A stretch of 64,000 nt of DNA from Stenotrophomonas maltophilia (GTDB lineage: Bacteria; Pseudomonadota; Gammaproteobacteria; Xanthomonadales; Xanthomonadaceae): assembly GCF_002205165.1 (NCBI RefSeq), contig NZ_NIVS01000020.1, positions 434,001 to 498,000 of the forward strand. The letters are read 5' to 3'. Positions 41,187-49,992 of this stretch are shown here, in pieces. Within the stretch, counting starts at the first letter, position 1; every line of letters starts with the position of its first letter. Made by a program: the position numbers and the translations under genes. The notes beneath the pieces are model-generated. The model saw only the letters and a program-made list of their open reading frames with translations, had not been told where the DNA came from and searched no databases.

Positions 41187-41912
41187 TCAGTCGTTGGCGA
41201 TGGCAGCGGCAACCGCGGGGCGCGGCGTGGAGAGCACCGGATCGCGCAGCAGGTCGGTGACCTGGCCGTCGACGATGTGCACGTTGCGCTTGGCGCGGGC
41301 GGCCAGTTCCGGGTCATGGGTGACCATCACGATCGTGGTGCCCTTGGCGTTGATCTCTTCCAGCAGCTCCATCACACCCCGGGCCATCTGGCTGTCCAGG
41401 TTGCCGGTCGGTTCATCGGCCAGCAGCAGGCGGGGGCTGCCCGCCAGCGCACGCGCGATGGCGGCGCGCTGCTGCTGACCGCCCGACAGTTCGGCCGGGT
41501 AGTGCTTCATGCGCGAGCCCAGGCCCACCTGGGCCAGCGCATGTTCGATGCGCTGCTTGCGCTCCGCCGCCGGCATGCCGCGGTAGCGCAGCGGCACATC
41601 GACGTTGTCGAACAGGTTCAGATCGGAGATCAGATTGAAGCCCTGGAAAATGAAGCCGATCTTCTGGTTGCGCAGGCGGCTGCGGGCGTCATCGCCGAGC
41701 TGGCTGACGTCCTGGCCATCCAGCAGGTAGGTGCCGCTGGTGAAGGTTTCCAGCAGGCCGGCAATGTTGAGGAAGGTGGTCTTGCCCGAGCCGGACGGAC
41801 CGGTCACGGCGACGAACTCGCCCTCGCGGACGTGCAGGTCCAGCGACCGCAGGGCATGGGTTTCCACCTGTTCGGTGCGGAAGACTTTGGCGACCGAGCG
41901 CATTTCAAGCAT
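41187..41912 (-). CDS. ABC transporter ATP-binding protein, MacB/LolD type
   Basis: 241 residues with Walker A GPSGSGKTT, a Q-loop in IGFIFQGFNLI, signature LSGGQQQRAAIARAL, Walker B LLLADEPTGNLDS and H-loop VTHDPE. The FQGFNLI and TGNLDS forms are typical of the MacB/LolD branch. ATG 41912 begins MLEMRSVAKVF; the open frame to 41981 overlaps the adaptor gene end and is not needed. Energises the two permeases that follow. Confidence 0.95.
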   Translation of the reverse strand: MLEMRSVAKVFRTEQVETHALRSLDLHVREGEFVAVTGPSGSGKTTFLNIAGLLETFTSGTYLLDGQDVSQLGDDARSRLRNQKIGFIFQGFNLISDLNLFDNVDVPLRYRGMPAAERKQRIEHALAQVGLGSRMKHYPAELSGGQQQRAAIARALAGSPRLLLADEPTGNLDSQMARGVMELLEEINAKGTTIVMVTHDPELAARAKRNVHIVDGQVTDLLRDPVLSTPRPAVAAAIAND

Positions 41913-41955
41913 GGCTGTTTTCCTTTGAGGGTCGAGAAGATCGACAGGGACTGAA

Positions 41956-43221
41956 TCAGTTGATGGACACGCGCTCGGCATCGCCGAACAGATCGGCGCC
42001 GGAGACCACCACGCGGTCGCCGGGCTGCAGGCCGGAGAGGATTTCCACTTCGCCCAGGCTGCTCACACCGAGCTTGACCGGGCGGCGGACCGCGCTGCTG
42101 CCATCCATGACATAGGCGTAGCCGTTGCCCTGTTCGACGAACGGGCCGCGCTCGATCTTGAGCGCGTTGCGGCGGGTATCGAGCAGCACGCGTGCCTGCA
42201 TGCGCTGGCTCTGGCGCAGGCCCTGCGGTTGTTTGTCGGAGAAACGGATGCGGGCGTTGACCTCGCCGGCCACTACTTCCGGGGACACGGCGGAAATCTC
42301 GCCGGCGAACTGGCCGCTGCCGCCGGTGAGCTGTGCGGGCATGCCGATCGACAGCTCGCGGGCGAAGCTCTCCGGCACCTTGATCTCGATCTCGAAGCGG
42401 GACAGATCGACCACGCCCAGGATCGGCGCATTGGCGACCACGTTGGTGTGCTGGGTGGCCTGCACCTGGCCGACCTGGCCATCGAACGGTGCGCGCAGGG
42501 TGAGCGCGTCGACCTGGCGCTCGACCTCGGTGACCACGGCGCGCTGGCGATCAGCCAACAGGCGCTTGTTGCGGGCGTCGAGATCGGCGCCCTGTGCCTT
42601 CAACATCGCATCCTTGCGGGCATGTTCAAGCTGGATGTCGCTCTTCTTGACGGTATCTTCGGCCTTGGCGACATCGACCTGCGGCACCGCGCCACCATCG
42701 AAGCCGCGCTTGTAGCGCTCCAGGTCGCGCACCGCCGCCTGGCGCTCGATCACGGCCTGGTCGGTGTCCTTCTGGGCGGTGGCGCGGGCCAGGGTCGCGT
42801 CCAGCGTCGCGCGGCTCGCCTCGGCCTGCAGGCCGGCCAGCGTGGCCTGTTCCTGGGCCAGCTTGCTGCGCAGCTCGGGGCTGTCGATCACGGCCAGTTC
42901 CTGGCCCTGCTTGACCACATCGCCGGCCACGACCTTCAGGGTCACGGTGCCGGCGGAGATGGCGTACAGCACCGGGTTGTTGGCGGCGATCACGCGGCCG
43001 TCGGCGGCGATGTCGCGGACCATGTCGCCCCGGGTGACCTCGGCGACGCGGACGCGGGCGCTGTCGAACGACCGGCTGGCCCCGAGCCAGGCGCGGGCGG
43101 CGAAGCCGATCGCCACCAGCACCACCAGGGCGGCAACCGCCGGCCACAGCCAGCGCTTCCACGGGGCGGGCGCGGCGTGGGAGGAAAGGGTCTGGTCCTG
43201 GGCGGAAGTGTCGCGGATCAT
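41956..43221 (-). CDS. Periplasmic adaptor (HlyD/MacA-type membrane fusion protein)
   Basis: 421 residues: a single membrane helix near residues 24-45 (RWLWPAVAALVVLVAIGFAARAW), a lipoyl/barrel-sandwich half (ISAGTVTLKVVAGDVVKQGQEL), an alpha-helical hairpin (about 105-200), the second lipoyl half (LRAPFDGQVGQVQAT), and beta-barrel and membrane-proximal domains. First gene of the operon, 24 nt from the predicted sigma-54 start point. An outer-membrane TolC partner is not encoded nearby. Links the ABC permeases to an exit duct. Confidence 0.93.
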   Translation of the reverse strand: MIRDTSAQDQTLSSHAAPAPWKRWLWPAVAALVVLVAIGFAARAWLGASRSFDSARVRVAEVTRGDMVRDIAADGRVIAANNPVLYAISAGTVTLKVVAGDVVKQGQELAVIDSPELRSKLAQEQATLAGLQAEASRATLDATLARATAQKDTDQAVIERQAAVRDLERYKRGFDGGAVPQVDVAKAEDTVKKSDIQLEHARKDAMLKAQGADLDARNKRLLADRQRAVVTEVERQVDALTLRAPFDGQVGQVQATQHTNVVANAPILGVVDLSRFEIEIKVPESFARELSIGMPAQLTGGSGQFAGEISAVSPEVVAGEVNARIRFSDKQPQGLRQSQRMQARVLLDTRRNALKIERGPFVEQGNGYAYVMDGSSAVRRPVKLGVSSLGEVEILSGLQPGDRVVVSGADLFGDAERVSIN

Positions 43222-43254
43222 CGGGCTTGTTCGCGGTTGGGTTGCGAGGTAGGA

Positions 43255-43270
43255 AGCAGACTCCGTGCCA
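43255..43270 (-). promoter_or_regulatory. Sigma-54 promoter of the ABC efflux unit
   Basis: On the minus strand: TGGCACGGAGTCTGCT, with invariant GG (-24) and GC (-12) separated by exactly 10 bp; one mismatch to the TGGCACG-N4-TTGCT consensus. Transcription would start near 43245, about 24 nt before the adaptor start. The unit encodes its own NtrC-type activator, which makes the call persuasive. Confidence 0.8.
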
Positions 43271-43312
43271 ACTTTTCAGCCTTTGAAAACAATGGCTTGC
43301 AGAATCGGTTCA

Positions 43313-43362
43313 GTGTCCATGTGTCCGCGGACACCTGACCGGACACTTTCGTTAAGCGGACA
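43313..43362 (-). promoter_or_regulatory. Enhancer-like cluster of GTGTCC/GGACAC half-sites
   Basis: The perfect 14-bp palindrome GTGTCCGCGGACAC (43321-43334) is flanked by further half-sites: GTGTCC (43313-43318), GGACAC (43341-43346) and CGGACA (43357-43362). The centre lies about 65 bp upstream of the -24/-12 element, the right range for an NtrC-type upstream activating sequence. The same DNA also forms the glmS upstream region, so it could affect glmS. Confidence 0.7.
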
Positions 43363-43424
43363 GCGCCCAAGCCGCCGGGGCCGCCACGCTAGAATGCGAG
43401 GCTAACCAGCAGGGATCTGAATCT

Positions 43425-45266
43425 ATGTGCGGCATTGTGGGAGCGATCGCCCATCGCGACGTGGTACCGGTACTCATCGAAGGCCTGAAGCGACTGGAAT
43501 ACCGGGGCTACGACTCCTCCGGCATTGCCGTGATCGATACCTCCGCCGGCGAACCCGACGTTCGCCGCGTGCGCCGTACCGGCCGCGTGGCCGAGATGGA
43601 GAAGGCCGCCACGAGCGAAGGCTTCCAGTCGCTGCTCGGGATCGGCCACACCCGCTGGGCCACCCACGGGGGCGTGACCGAAGCCAATGCGCACCCGCAC
43701 ATCAGCCACGGCGTGGCGCTGGTGCATAACGGCATCATCGAGAACCACGAAGAACAGCGCGAGAAGCTGCGCGCGCTGGGCTACACCTTCGAATCGCAGA
43801 CCGACACCGAAGTGATCGCGCACCTGATGCACCATCACCTCAAGGAAGGCGACAGCCTGCTGTCCGCGCTGCAGCGCACGGTCAAGGAACTGACCGGCGC
43901 CTACGCGCTGGCGGTGATGAGCCGCGCCGAGCCGGACCACTTCGTCTGCGCCCGCATGGGCTGCCCGCTGCTGGTCGGCGTGGGCGAGGGCGAGAACTTC
44001 GTGGCCTCCGACGTTTCGGCGATCATCCAGGCCACCCGCACGGTGATCTTCCTGGAAGAGGGCGATACCGCCGATATCCGCCGCGATGGCGTGCAGGTGT
44101 ATGACGAGCACAACCAGCCGATCGTGCGTGACGTGCACCTGTCCGATGTGTCGCTGGCCTCGCTGGAGTTGGGCCCGTACCGCCACTTCATGCAGAAGGA
44201 AATCCACGAACAGCCGCGCGCGCTGGGTGACACCATCGAAGCGGCGATCGACGCCGGTGGCTTCCCGGCCACGCTGTTCGGCAAGAACGCCGAGGCCGTG
44301 CTGTCGGGCATCGAAGGCGTGCAGATCCTTGCCTGCGGCACCAGCTACTACGCCGGCCTGACCGCGCGTTACTGGATCGAATCCATCGCCGGCCTGCCGT
44401 GCAGTGTGGAGATCGCCAGCGAATACCGTTACCGCGCTGCCTACGCCAATCCCAAGCACCTGATCGTCACCATTTCCCAGTCCGGCGAAACGCTGGATAC
44501 GATGGAAGCGCTCAAGTACGCCAAGTCGCTCGGCCATCTGCATACGCTCTCGATCTGCAACGTGCCCGAGAGCGCGATTCCGCGCGCCAGTGAACTGGTC
44601 TGCTACACTCGCGCCGGTGCCGAGATCGGCGTCGCTTCGACCAAGGCTTTCACCACCCAGCTGGCGGCGTTGTTCCAGCTCACCGTGGTGCTGGGCAAGC
44701 TGCATGGCCGCATCGATGCTGCGCAGGAAGCGGACTATCTGGAGCAGCTGCGCTTCCTGCCGGGCAGCGTCCAGCACGCGCTCAACATGGAACCGCAGAT
44801 CGCCGCATGGGCCGAGCGCTTCGCACGCAAGAGCAGCGCACTGTTCCTGGGCCGCGGCCTGCATTACCCGATCGCGCTGGAAGGCGCGCTCAAGCTCAAG
44901 GAGATCACCTATATCCACGCCGAGGCATACCCGGCCGGTGAGCTCAAGCACGGCCCGCTGGCGCTGGTGGATGAAGACATGCCGGTGGTGGTGATCGCCC
45001 CGAACGACAGCCTGCTGGAGAAGGTCAAATCCAACATGCAGGAAGTGCGCGCCCGCGGCGGTGAGCTGTTCGTGTTCGCCGACCAGGACAGCAACTTCGT
45101 CGAGTCCGAAGGCGTGCACGTGATCCGCACCCCGCGCCACGCCGGCGTGCTCAGCCCGATCGTGCACACGCTGCCGGTGCAGCTGCTGGCGTACCACACC
45201 GCATTGGCCCGTGGGACAGACGTGGACAAGCCGCGCAACCTCGCCAAGAGCGTGACGGTGGAGTGA
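43425..45266 (+). CDS. glmS: Glutamine-fructose-6-phosphate aminotransferase (isomerizing)
   Basis: Makes glucosamine-6-phosphate, the entry step of cell-wall amino-sugar synthesis. 613 residues: an N-terminal glutaminase with nucleophile Cys2 ([11 protein letters not shown]), then two SIS domains ([33 protein letters not shown]) and the C-terminal [12 protein letters not shown] weak -10 TAGAAT lies at 43390-43395. No glmS ribozyme or GlmZ-like site was seen in the short leader. Separated from glmU by the minus-strand ABC unit. Confidence 0.97.
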   Translation: MCGIVGAIAHRDVVPVLIEGLKRLEYRGYDSSGIAVIDTSAGEPDVRRVRRTGRVAEMEKAATSEGFQSLLGIGHTRWATHGGVTEANAHPHISHGVALVHNGIIENHEEQREKLRALGYTFESQTDTEVIAHLMHHHLKEGDSLLSALQRTVKELTGAYALAVMSRAEPDHFVCARMGCPLLVGVGEGENFVASDVSAIIQATRTVIFLEEGDTADIRRDGVQVYDEHNQPIVRDVHLSDVSLASLELGPYRHFMQKEIHEQPRALGDTIEAAIDAGGFPATLFGKNAEAVLSGIEGVQILACGTSYYAGLTARYWIESIAGLPCSVEIASEYRYRAAYANPKHLIVTISQSGETLDTMEALKYAKSLGHLHTLSICNVPESAIPRASELVCYTRAGAEIGVASTKAFTTQLAALFQLTVVLGKLHGRIDAAQEADYLEQLRFLPGSVQHALNMEPQIAAWAERFARKSSALFLGRGLHYPIALEGALKLKEITYIHAEAYPAGELKHGPLALVDEDMPVVVIAPNDSLLEKVKSNMQEVRARGGELFVFADQDSNFVESEGVHVIRTPRHAGVLSPIVHTLPVQLLAYHTALARGTDVDKPRNLAKSVTVE

Positions 45267-45297
45267 TCCATCCGCACCTGCTATGGCGACGTAGAGA

Positions 45298-45321
45298 GGG
45301 GGCCGGGAGGCCCCCTTTTTT
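45298..45321 (+). terminator. Intrinsic terminator of glmS
   Basis: Stem GGGGGCC-GGGA-GGCCCCC (45298-45315) followed by six T (45316-45321). Confidence 0.9.
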
Positions 45322-45327
45322 AATGCC

Positions 45328-45611
45328 TCACCGGCGCAGAACGACGCCCGGCGTGGCGGTGTTCCGCTCCGGGGCGGTCTGCTCAGCCACCCACGGGCGG
45401 TAGCCGGCGGCAATCGGCACCGGAACTTTAGTCGTGCCCCACGGCGGCATTCAGCAACGGTTTTAGTCACGGTGCCATTCTCAGGGTCGTCCACTGCTTT
45501 CCACGACGAACCGTCCCAGATTTGCAAACTCCTGGCCCAGGGTGCGGTCGTAGAATCGAGTGACCGAGGCCTGCGTGGTACTGCCACCGACCTCGCTGCA
45601 ATCAGGCGCAT
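45328..45611 (-). pseudogene. Frameshifted remnant of an unrecognised gene
   Basis: Three protein-like stretches run in series on the minus strand. The first is SEVGGSTTQASVTRFYDRTL (to about 45529). After one surplus T in the TTT run at 45526-45528 it continues in another frame as LQIWDGSSWKAVDDPENGTV. After a compensating shift near 45455 it returns to the first frame as TTKVPVPIAAGYRPWVAEQ, ending at TGA 45328. Read without shifts, the frame stops at 45481. The 5' part is lost against the CBS gene. The product family is not recognised. Confidence 0.35.
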
Positions 45612-45646
45612 CTCTCGACTTCAGTAACCTGTAACAGGAAACAAGA

Positions 45647-46078
45647 ATGAACGTCCGCGAACTCCTGCAATCCAAGAAAGAAGCCATCGTCACCATCGAT
45701 GTGGAAGACACCATCGGTGCGGCCGCGCACAAAATGAGCGCGCACAAGATCGCCGCCCTGGTGGTCATGAAAGATGATGCGCCGGTAAGGATCGTGTCCG
45801 AGAAGGACATCGTGCGCAGCCTTGCGGAAGATGGCCCCCAGGCGGGCCGCCGGGTCATTTCCAGCCTGCCGTCGGCCGGCCTGGAAGGCATCGGTCCAGA
45901 CGCGACGCTCAAGCAGGCCATGGCGCTTATGACGTACTCCCGCCATCGTCACCTGATGGTGACCGAGGGCGCCAAGCTGGTCGGCATCCTGAGTCTGGGC
46001 GACATCGTCAAGAATCTCCTCAGCGAGCTGGAGCTGGAAAAGGCGGTGCTGCAGGACATCTACATGGCCGCGCACTGA
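45647..46078 (+). CDS. CBS-domain pair protein
   Basis: 143 residues made of two CBS motifs (MNVRELLQSKKEAIVTIDVEDTI onward, and LKQAMALMTYSRHRHLMVTEG with VGILSLGDIVK). Stand-alone CBS pairs bind adenine nucleotides (AMP, ATP, SAM) and regulate partner proteins. The partner is unknown, and no enzyme domain is attached. ATG 45647 follows a CAGGAA ribosome-binding site. Single-gene unit ending before a convergent hairpin. Confidence 0.92.
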   Translation: MNVRELLQSKKEAIVTIDVEDTIGAAAHKMSAHKIAALVVMKDDAPVRIVSEKDIVRSLAEDGPQAGRRVISSLPSAGLEGIGPDATLKQAMALMTYSRHRHLMVTEGAKLVGILSLGDIVKNLLSELELEKAVLQDIYMAAH

Positions 46079-46104
46079 GATAGCGCCATCGACATTGACG
46101 GGCA

Positions 46105-46125
46105 TTGCCGGCCACTGGCCGGCAA
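46105..46125. terminator. Convergent hairpin between the CBS gene and udgX
   Basis: TTGCCGGCCA-C-TGGCCGGCAA, a perfect 10-bp stem without a U-run, between two convergent genes. It shares the GCCGGCC core with the hairpins at 12538 and 56777. Confidence 0.5.
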
Positions 46126-46137
46126 CCCCGTACGAGG

Positions 46138-47589
46138 TCAGTGCTTGCGGTTGATCTCGACGAGCTGCTCAAGGTCGTTCTTCAGCAACCGATAGGCGCC
46201 ATCGCGCGCCTCACCGTCCGGTTGCCGCAGCACCCACGATGGATGCACCGTCGCAAAGGCGCGCGTGCCGTCATCCAGGACGTGCCAGCGCCCGTGGTTC
46301 GCCATCAGGTTGAAGCCCGCACCGAACACGGCCGTGGCCGCGGTGGCGCCCAGGCAGACGATCACCTGCGGCCGCACGTTCTCGATTTCCCCCATCAGCC
46401 ACGGGCGGCAGGCGTTGATGTGGGTGATCTGCGGCCTGCTGTGGATGCGTCGCTTGCCGCGTCGTTCAAAGCGGAAGTGTTTCACCGCGTTGGTCATGTA
46501 GAGCGTGCGGCGATCAATGCCGAGCTCGCGCAGCGCGCGGTCGAGCAGTTGACCTGCCGGGCCGACGAACGGATGGCCGCTGAGGTCTTCGCTGTCGCCC
46601 GGCTGCTCGCCCACCAGCATGATCCGCGCATCCTGCGGGCCTTCGCCGAATACGGTCTGCGTGGCCGGTTCCCAGAGTGGGCAGCGCCTGCAGGCGGCGG
46701 CCGCATCGCGCAGCGCATCGAGCGTGGCCGGTGGGGTGTCCGGCGCTGGCGTTGGTGATGCGATGGATTCCGGGATACGTCGCCGCGGTGCCTGCGCCTC
46801 CCGGTCGTGCATCTCCTGCACGCGATCGCCGGCGTCGCGCACCAACTGCGGCAGCAACGTGGCCTCCGGCAGGTGCTTCCAGTATTTCGCCGGCATCTCC
46901 TGCTGCATCATCCGGGTGTTCAGACGTGCCGGATTGAAGATGTTGGCGTAATAGGTGCGCCACAGTTCTTCGCGTGCATCATCGACCGGCGCATCGCTTT
47001 GGCGGCCTCCGGGACCGAACGACAGCACCTGCCCATCCCAGTGGGCGCTGCGCCCCGGGGTGAGGATCGCCCAGCGCATCCCGGCGAAGCGGCGCGCGAA
47101 GAAGGGTGCGACGCGGTCGACGATATGGTGTTCGGGCTCGAACCAGGCGATGAACGCATCGTCCTGGCCCGGCACCTCGCGGAAGCGTACGAACGCCTTC
47201 ATCTTGTGGGTGTCGCGGCGCACCGCCTGGGTCAGTGCCATGGCCCGCAGCACGTCCGCATCGGCCGGGTTGGAGAGCAGGCTGCGTTCGCCGTGCGTGA
47301 TGCGCCAGAGCATGCGATACAGCAGCGGCATCCGTTGTGGATCGCGATGGCACAGGCAGGTGGCAGCCAGTTCGATGAAGGCTTTGGACACCTGGATCGG
47401 TGCCTCGGCCGAGGCACCGGAAGCGGGATCGAGCGCCGGCAGTGACGGCGCATCCAGCAGCGACGCATCCTCGCCCTGCAGCCAATCCAGCTGATCCGGT
47501 GCGACGGCGTGGCGCAACGCCAGCCGCGCCGCCGTGCGCCACGCCTCCAGCGACCACACCGGATCGACCCGCACACTCCAGCGCGCCAT
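46138..47589 (-). CDS. UdgX-family uracil-DNA-binding protein fused to a DUF4130-type domain
   Basis: 483 residues. The N-terminal half matches the DUF4130/TIGR03915 putative DNA-repair domain (LLYRMLWRITHGERSLLSN, RTYYANIFNPARLN). The C-terminal half is UdgX: an Fe-S-type UDG fold with CRRCPLW, motif A GEQPGDSEDLSGHPFVGPAG (327 onward), the KRRIH loop whose His383 corresponds to the residue that bonds covalently to uracil in mycobacterial UdgX, and VHPSWVLR as motif B. Such proteins excise uracil from ssDNA and stay covalently attached. One base after the radical-SAM gene, so co-transcribed with it. Confidence 0.94.
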   Translation of the reverse strand: MARWSVRVDPVWSLEAWRTAARLALRHAVAPDQLDWLQGEDASLLDAPSLPALDPASGASAEAPIQVSKAFIELAATCLCHRDPQRMPLLYRMLWRITHGERSLLSNPADADVLRAMALTQAVRRDTHKMKAFVRFREVPGQDDAFIAWFEPEHHIVDRVAPFFARRFAGMRWAILTPGRSAHWDGQVLSFGPGGRQSDAPVDDAREELWRTYYANIFNPARLNTRMMQQEMPAKYWKHLPEATLLPQLVRDAGDRVQEMHDREAQAPRRRIPESIASPTPAPDTPPATLDALRDAAAACRRCPLWEPATQTVFGEGPQDARIMLVGEQPGDSEDLSGHPFVGPAGQLLDRALRELGIDRRTLYMTNAVKHFRFERRGKRRIHSRPQITHINACRPWLMGEIENVRPQVIVCLGATAATAVFGAGFNLMANHGRWHVLDDGTRAFATVHPSWVLRQPDGEARDGAYRLLKNDLEQLVEINRKH

Positions 47590-47590
47590 C

Positions 47591-48892
47591 TCAGTGCGCG
47601 GCCGCGTCGGGGAACAGCGAGCCTTGGCGGGGCGGCGGCGCCAGCCGGGCGCGCAGTGCCGCCGGGTCGTCGAGCGCGCGGTGCGGGTGATGGTCGGCCA
47701 ACTGCACGAACGGCAGCAGTTTGCTCATCGGCGCGCGCAGGCGGGCCACATCGGCCACCCGCAGACGCCCATGCCGACGGGCCATCAGCACCCGCTTGAC
47801 GTTGCGCACGCCCAGCCCCGGCACGCGCAGCAGCAGTTCCTTCGGCGCCAGGTTGAGATCGACCGGAAAACGCTCGGGATGGCGGATCGCCCAGGCCATC
47901 TTCGGGTCGATGTCCAGATCGAGCATGCCGCCCTGGGTGGTGCTGGTGATCTCGTCCACGCCGTAACCGTAGAAGCGCAGCAGCCAGTCAGCCTGGTAGA
48001 GGCGATGCTCGCGCGCCAACGGCGGTGCCTGCAGCGGCAGCGCCTTGCTGGCATCGGGGATGGGGCTGAACGCCGAATAGTAGACCCGGCGCATCCGGTA
48101 GTTGCCGTATAGATTGTCGGCCGCGCCGAGGATCTGCTGGTCGCTGGCACCGTCGGCGCCGACGATCATCTGCGTGCTCTGGCCAGCCGGTGCGAACCGC
48201 GGCGCGCGTGCGCGGCGGCCGCGCGCTGCGGGCGCAGGTGACGGGGCCGATGCGCTGGCGGCTGGCTGGGATTTGCCTGCTTCCTTGGCCTCCTCGATGC
48301 GCCAGCGCAGTTCGCCCATCGCGCCGCGGATCGATGGCAGCGACTTCTCCGGCGCGAAGCTGGCCAGCCCAGCCTCGGTCGGCAGCTCGATGTTGATCGA
48401 GAGCCGGTCGGCATGGCGGCCGGCCAGCGCGAGCAGTTCCGGCGAGGCTTCGGGAATCGTCTTGAGGTGGATATAGCCGCTGAAGCGGCGTTCCTCACGC
48501 AGGACGCGCGCGATCTCCACCATCTGTTCCATGGTGTAGTCGGCATTGCGGATGATGCCGCTGGAGAGAAACAGCCCTTCGATGTAGTTGCGCTTGTAGA
48601 AATCCATCGTCAGCGCGACCACTTCCTCCACGCTGAACCGCGCCCGCTGCACGTTGCTGGAGACGCGGTTGACGCAGTACGCGCAGTCGTAGATGCAGAA
48701 GTTGGTCAGCAGGATCTTCAGCAGCGACACGCACCGGCCATCGGGCGTGTAGCTGTGGCAGATCCCCATCCCCTCGGTGCTGCCGATGCCGCCCGATGCG
48801 CGCGAATCGCGCTTGCCTGCGCCACTGGAGGCGCAGGACGCATCGTATTTCGCGGCATCGGCAAGGATGGCCAGTTTGCGGATCGTCTCCAT
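47591..48892 (-). CDS. Putative DNA modification/repair radical SAM protein
   Basis: 433 residues. A radical-SAM 4Fe-4S site is formed by Cys66, Cys70 and Cys73 (NFCIYDCAYC), followed by the SAM-binding barrel (EGLFLSSGIIRNADYTMEQMV). The C terminus has a helix-hairpin-helix DNA-binding element (LLLRVPGLGVRNVKRVL). There is an Ala/Pro-rich insert near residues 210-235. This is the partner family (TIGR03916) nearly always found beside the UdgX/DUF4130 protein. The reaction is unknown. First gene of the pair; ATG 48892. Confidence 0.93.
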   Translation of the reverse strand: METIRKLAILADAAKYDASCASSGAGKRDSRASGGIGSTEGMGICHSYTPDGRCVSLLKILLTNFCIYDCAYCVNRVSSNVQRARFSVEEVVALTMDFYKRNYIEGLFLSSGIIRNADYTMEQMVEIARVLREERRFSGYIHLKTIPEASPELLALAGRHADRLSINIELPTEAGLASFAPEKSLPSIRGAMGELRWRIEEAKEAGKSQPAASASAPSPAPAARGRRARAPRFAPAGQSTQMIVGADGASDQQILGAADNLYGNYRMRRVYYSAFSPIPDASKALPLQAPPLAREHRLYQADWLLRFYGYGVDEITSTTQGGMLDLDIDPKMAWAIRHPERFPVDLNLAPKELLLRVPGLGVRNVKRVLMARRHGRLRVADVARLRAPMSKLLPFVQLADHHPHRALDDPAALRARLAPPPRQGSLFPDAAAH

Positions 48893-48966
48893 GGAAAGAC
48901 CGTACCGGGGACCGATCTCATCCAGTGAGACGCATCAGATACTCCCTGAAGAATTCAGGTTCCGCG

Positions 48967-49401
48967 TCAGCCTTCGAAGCTCACCTTTACCGAATCCGCG
49001 CTGTAGGTGGCCGGCCCATGGAACACCACTTCAATGTTGTTGCCATCCGGATCCAGTGCAAACGCGGCGTAGTAGCCGGGATGGTACGGCCGCTCGCCCG
49101 GCGCGCCGTTGTCCTTGCCGCCGTTGGCCAGCGCCGCTCGGTGGAAGGCCTCGACCGTGGCGCGGTCGCGGGCCTGGAAGGCGAGATGGTGGCGACCGGT
49201 GAGCTGGCCGAGCGCCGCCTCGCTGTCCGGTGTGGAAACGAACAGCTCATCGGCCCAGAAATAGGTGTCGCCTTCACCGGCGATCGGGATGCCGATCGTG
49301 TCGAACACGGCCTGGTAGAAGCGGCGGCTGGCGGCCAGATCCCTGACCACCAGTTGCAGGTGATCGATCAGGCGGCCGCGGTGCAGTTCCATCGTTTCCA
49401 T
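48967..49401 (-). CDS. VOC-family metalloenzyme-like protein (glyoxalase/dioxygenase fold)
   Basis: 144 residues in two beta-alpha-beta-beta-beta modules: RLIDHLQLVVRDLAASRRFYQAVF and GRHHLAFQARDRATVEAFHRAAL. Potential metal ligands are His in DHLQL, His in HHLAF and Glu in NNIEVVFHG. The substrate cannot be read. ATG 49401 (METMELHRG) is preferred to an upstream extension of low complexity. CCTGAA-GAA-TTCAGG (48945-48959) just downstream may end the transcript. Confidence 0.85.
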   Translation of the reverse strand: METMELHRGRLIDHLQLVVRDLAASRRFYQAVFDTIGIPIAGEGDTYFWADELFVSTPDSEAALGQLTGRHHLAFQARDRATVEAFHRAALANGGKDNGAPGERPYHPGYYAAFALDPDGNNIEVVFHGPATYSADSVKVSFEG

Positions 49402-49582
49402 ACCGACTCCGTTGGGTAGTGGGACGGGCGCAGGTATACCACCGCAGGCCCCGCGTCGCATGGCCGCGGTGTCGACCTTGCTGACCAGGCGCCGGCCTGT
49501 GTCGGCCCAGGCCCTTCCGCCCGCCCGCGCGCTGACCTACGCTGCGCACTGGCGTCATGAACGCGCAGGCGGAGGAAGCACG

Positions 49583-49945
49583 ATGCTGTGGATGGTGATG
49601 ATGGCCCAGGCGGTCGCCGGCGACGCGGGCTACGACCAGGTGCGTGCATGGGCGCAGCGCGATGAGGCCAGCCTGGCCCCGGCGGCCTATGCGGAGATGC
49701 TGGACAGCATGAGCCGGGTGGGTGGGGCCGGCTTCACGCGCTGCATGCCGACCCCCGCGCCGGAGACGCTTGCCGCGTTCACCGTGGTGTTGCAGCTGGA
49801 TGCGCAGGGCAAAGTGGTGCGGACCTGGCGCGAAGGCGACGCGGCTGTCGCGCGTTGTGTGGACGCAGGGTTTGCGGGGAAAACCCTGTTCGTACCACCG
49901 CAGGCGCCGTTCTATGCGGCGTTCGAGTTCCAGGTCCAGCCGTAG
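49583..49945 (+). CDS. Small exported hypothetical protein
   Basis: 120 residues, preceded by a strong GGAGGA Shine-Dalgarno sequence at 49571-49576, which fixes ATG 49583. The N terminus MLWMVMMAQAVAGDAG could be a short signal peptide. Two cysteines (TRCMPTP and ARCVDAG) may form a disulfide. The remainder (VVLQLDAQGKVVRTWREGD) is reminiscent of periplasmic TonB-C-like small domains, but no family is recognised. Confidence 0.65.
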   Translation: MLWMVMMAQAVAGDAGYDQVRAWAQRDEASLAPAAYAEMLDSMSRVGGAGFTRCMPTPAPETLAAFTVVLQLDAQGKVVRTWREGDAAVARCVDAGFAGKTLFVPPQAPFYAAFEFQVQP

Positions 49946-49992
49946 CGCCCGCGACGCGCCGATGGAGGCCGGCGCGTCGCGGAGCGTCGGGA

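Noticed and set aside
43389-45611. 740-codon open frame antisense to glmS
   Set aside because: Mostly a shadow of glmS; only its first 50 codons look protein-like and these were kept as part of the frameshifted remnant.
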